From assembly GCF_021654795.1 (NCBI RefSeq), contig NZ_AP025344.1:3534501-3598500 (forward strand): a stretch of 64,000 bases of DNA, written 5' to 3'. Below the pieces are notes generated by a model. That model was not told the DNA's origin and searched no databases. It saw nothing but the letters and a program-made list of their open reading frames with translations. Source of the stretch: Paenibacillus dendritiformis (GTDB taxonomy: Bacteria > Bacillota > Bacilli > Paenibacillales > Paenibacillaceae). Position numbers and translations under genes: made by a program. This document shows positions 63,801 through 64,000 of the stretch, piece by piece. Within the stretch, counting starts at the first letter, position 1. Each line of letters begins with the position of its first letter.

Positions 63801-64000
63801 GCTGACATAGAAGATGGCAGCCGGCTTGAGCTGCCAGGCATCCAACGCCCGCTTCACGTCATCCCGGTAAGTGTCGAACGCGATCTCGCGCTCGCGGTGC
63901 TTGTCTATCTGGTTCACGATCCAGATGAGCGGCTTGCCGGCATCGGCCACTTCCTTCGCGAACGCAAAATTATATTCGGATTGAACATGATTGTAATCGG
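60849..64000 (-). CDS. dynA: Bacterial dynamin-like protein with two GTPase heads, 5' end beyond the window
   Basis: At least 1050 residues are visible; the open frame runs off the window edge at 64000. The visible N-terminal part has IVNQID, the nucleotide-binding motif of the first GTPase, whose P-loop is outside the window. After about 400 residues of helices comes the second GTPase with P-loop GAFSAGKSSFANAL and DTPGADSINARH, then a long helical stalk and coiled coil. Two fused dynamin halves are the layout of B. subtilis DynA (YpbR), which fuses membranes and protects them from damage. The linker between the heads is Ala/Arg-rich. Confidence 0.92.
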   Translation of the reverse strand, partial: DYNHVQSEYNFAFAKEVADAGKPLIWIVNQIDKHREREIAFDTYRDDVKRALDAWQLKPAAIFYVSLKEPDHPLNEWTALERYMLRIVEDKEELIRFGVERAARELAVSHIAMRIRPIEQARQAWMEALGGTEAAQALKERWEARQAAVRAAEAEAQSVSSAFQEALQKLLRDANITPAATRDLAQSYLEARMPGFRVGLFFSAAKTEQERERRLAAFADAWREGIRANVEVHVLRMIRDAARAAGLDEGKAAAEMEAALPALDGPWLAQAVQPGAGAPSEYTLNYCRALADDARSLIRRAVLAQAEPYLAAQRARLEREAEAERVQAGELSAELAEDMRLAGQEQALAEERAALLASWESVRSIEADDPQRLLPPVERLQTRRPPAESSAAAEAAPPALRRPKPAAAEAPAGAAVQAAGARRLLRDAAHRLTRAAQALEPLPALRPLAQGLRDKAARLEANRFTVALFGAFSAGKSSFANALMGQDALPVSPNPTTAAINTIAAPAGEHPHGTARITMKSAAKLLDDVRFALESMGEREAAAMEMDEALKALERHSPETLHPTGRPHYSFIQAVKRGYDDARPHLGAALDVGWEEYRAYVKDEWKSAFVERIDLYLDSPLTREGFVLVDTPGADSINARHTGVSFNYMKNADIILFVTYYNHAFSQADRQFLTQLGRVKDAFELDKMFFLVNASDLAASEEELDGVVSYVSDRLTEFGIRRPRLFPVSSLRGLEARLSGNPEEWQASGLAAFEEQFLRFASDDLAGLSAEVSRQELRRVLSQLQAMWDAAHADASERARQAEHIRLAAAECEARVREWLHADERARLEQEADELLYHVRQRMLYRFNDSFAYAFNPASLRQDARGGDAALERCYREWLRLFRKELSNELYATSLRLEQAAKRIIQNQRARLTEYCEQHLPGFALAAEPLESWPTPEVQEPAEPADASVRWLRSYFRSAKAFFEGGGREELRRALEEKASQAIQRTVRDHRDAFAEHALQQMDQTVRQLRGQWEAALRTHAERLDEASRTDYDAEPLREAIEAVRSTLS

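Overview
The window looks like chromosomal DNA of a spore-forming, moderately GC-rich Bacillota of the Paenibacillaceae, most likely Paenibacillus or a close relative. The evidence is the Bacillus-type gene sets and synteny (divergent lexA/yneA with a DUF896 gene, hflX-ynbB-glnR-glnA, cotE followed by mutS-mutL-miaA-hfq), sporulation genes (spoVK, cotE, a yjcZ-type 34-residue peptide), strong AGGAGG-type ribosome binding sites, and sigma-A promoters. No rRNA, tRNA, CRISPR array or prophage was seen.

Layout. 0-9 kb: start of rnz (cut by the window edge), metH, divergent mtnD, a His-rich YtkA/FixH-like lipoprotein with a perfect Fnr/Crp-type palindrome upstream, a HAD phosphatase, a small membrane protein, a DUF896 gene, yneA and lexA with four SOS-box-like sites between them. 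9-14 kb: an accessory-looking stretch with an SDR oxidoreductase, a Tyr/Pro-rich small protein, the yjcZ-type peptide, a 30-residue basic ORF, a ruined IS4-family element, an AT-richer O-methyltransferase and a lipoprotein. 14-24.6 kb: glnA-glnR with a perfect GlnR box, ynbB, hflX, spoVK, a DUF218 protein, a class A PBP, hfq and miaA. 24.5-32.8 kb: an RsmJ-like methyltransferase, mutL, mutS, a predicted COOH-NH2 ligase and cotE. 33-41.6 kb: an aromatic-acid-exporter-like protein, an SsuABC-type ABC transporter, an M32 carboxypeptidase, a HesB-like protein with a beta-carbonic anhydrase, a CobW/ZNG1-like GTPase and a PadR regulator. 41.6-48.5 kb: small conserved proteins, an orphan response regulator, an RlmI-like methyltransferase with an RluA-type pseudouridine synthase, a CapA-like lipoprotein and a MarR regulator. 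48.5-64 kb: parC/parE, an ABC-2 transporter with an SGNH hydrolase, a gene-free stretch with repeated motifs, a BmrCD-like heterodimeric ABC exporter and a two-headed dynamin-like protein cut by the right edge.

The genes are mostly housekeeping: methionine synthesis and salvage, DNA repair and SOS, nitrogen control, cell wall, RNA modification and topoisomerase IV. The points most worth a second look are the predicted amidoligase between cotE and mutS, the repeat-rich gene-free region near 56.2-56.5 kb, the Fnr/Crp-type palindrome, the PadR operator, the paired hairpins before the exporter operon, and several small genes below usual annotation cut-offs. Coordinates of starts were chosen from ribosome binding sites; similarity statements come from recognising motifs by eye, not from searches.
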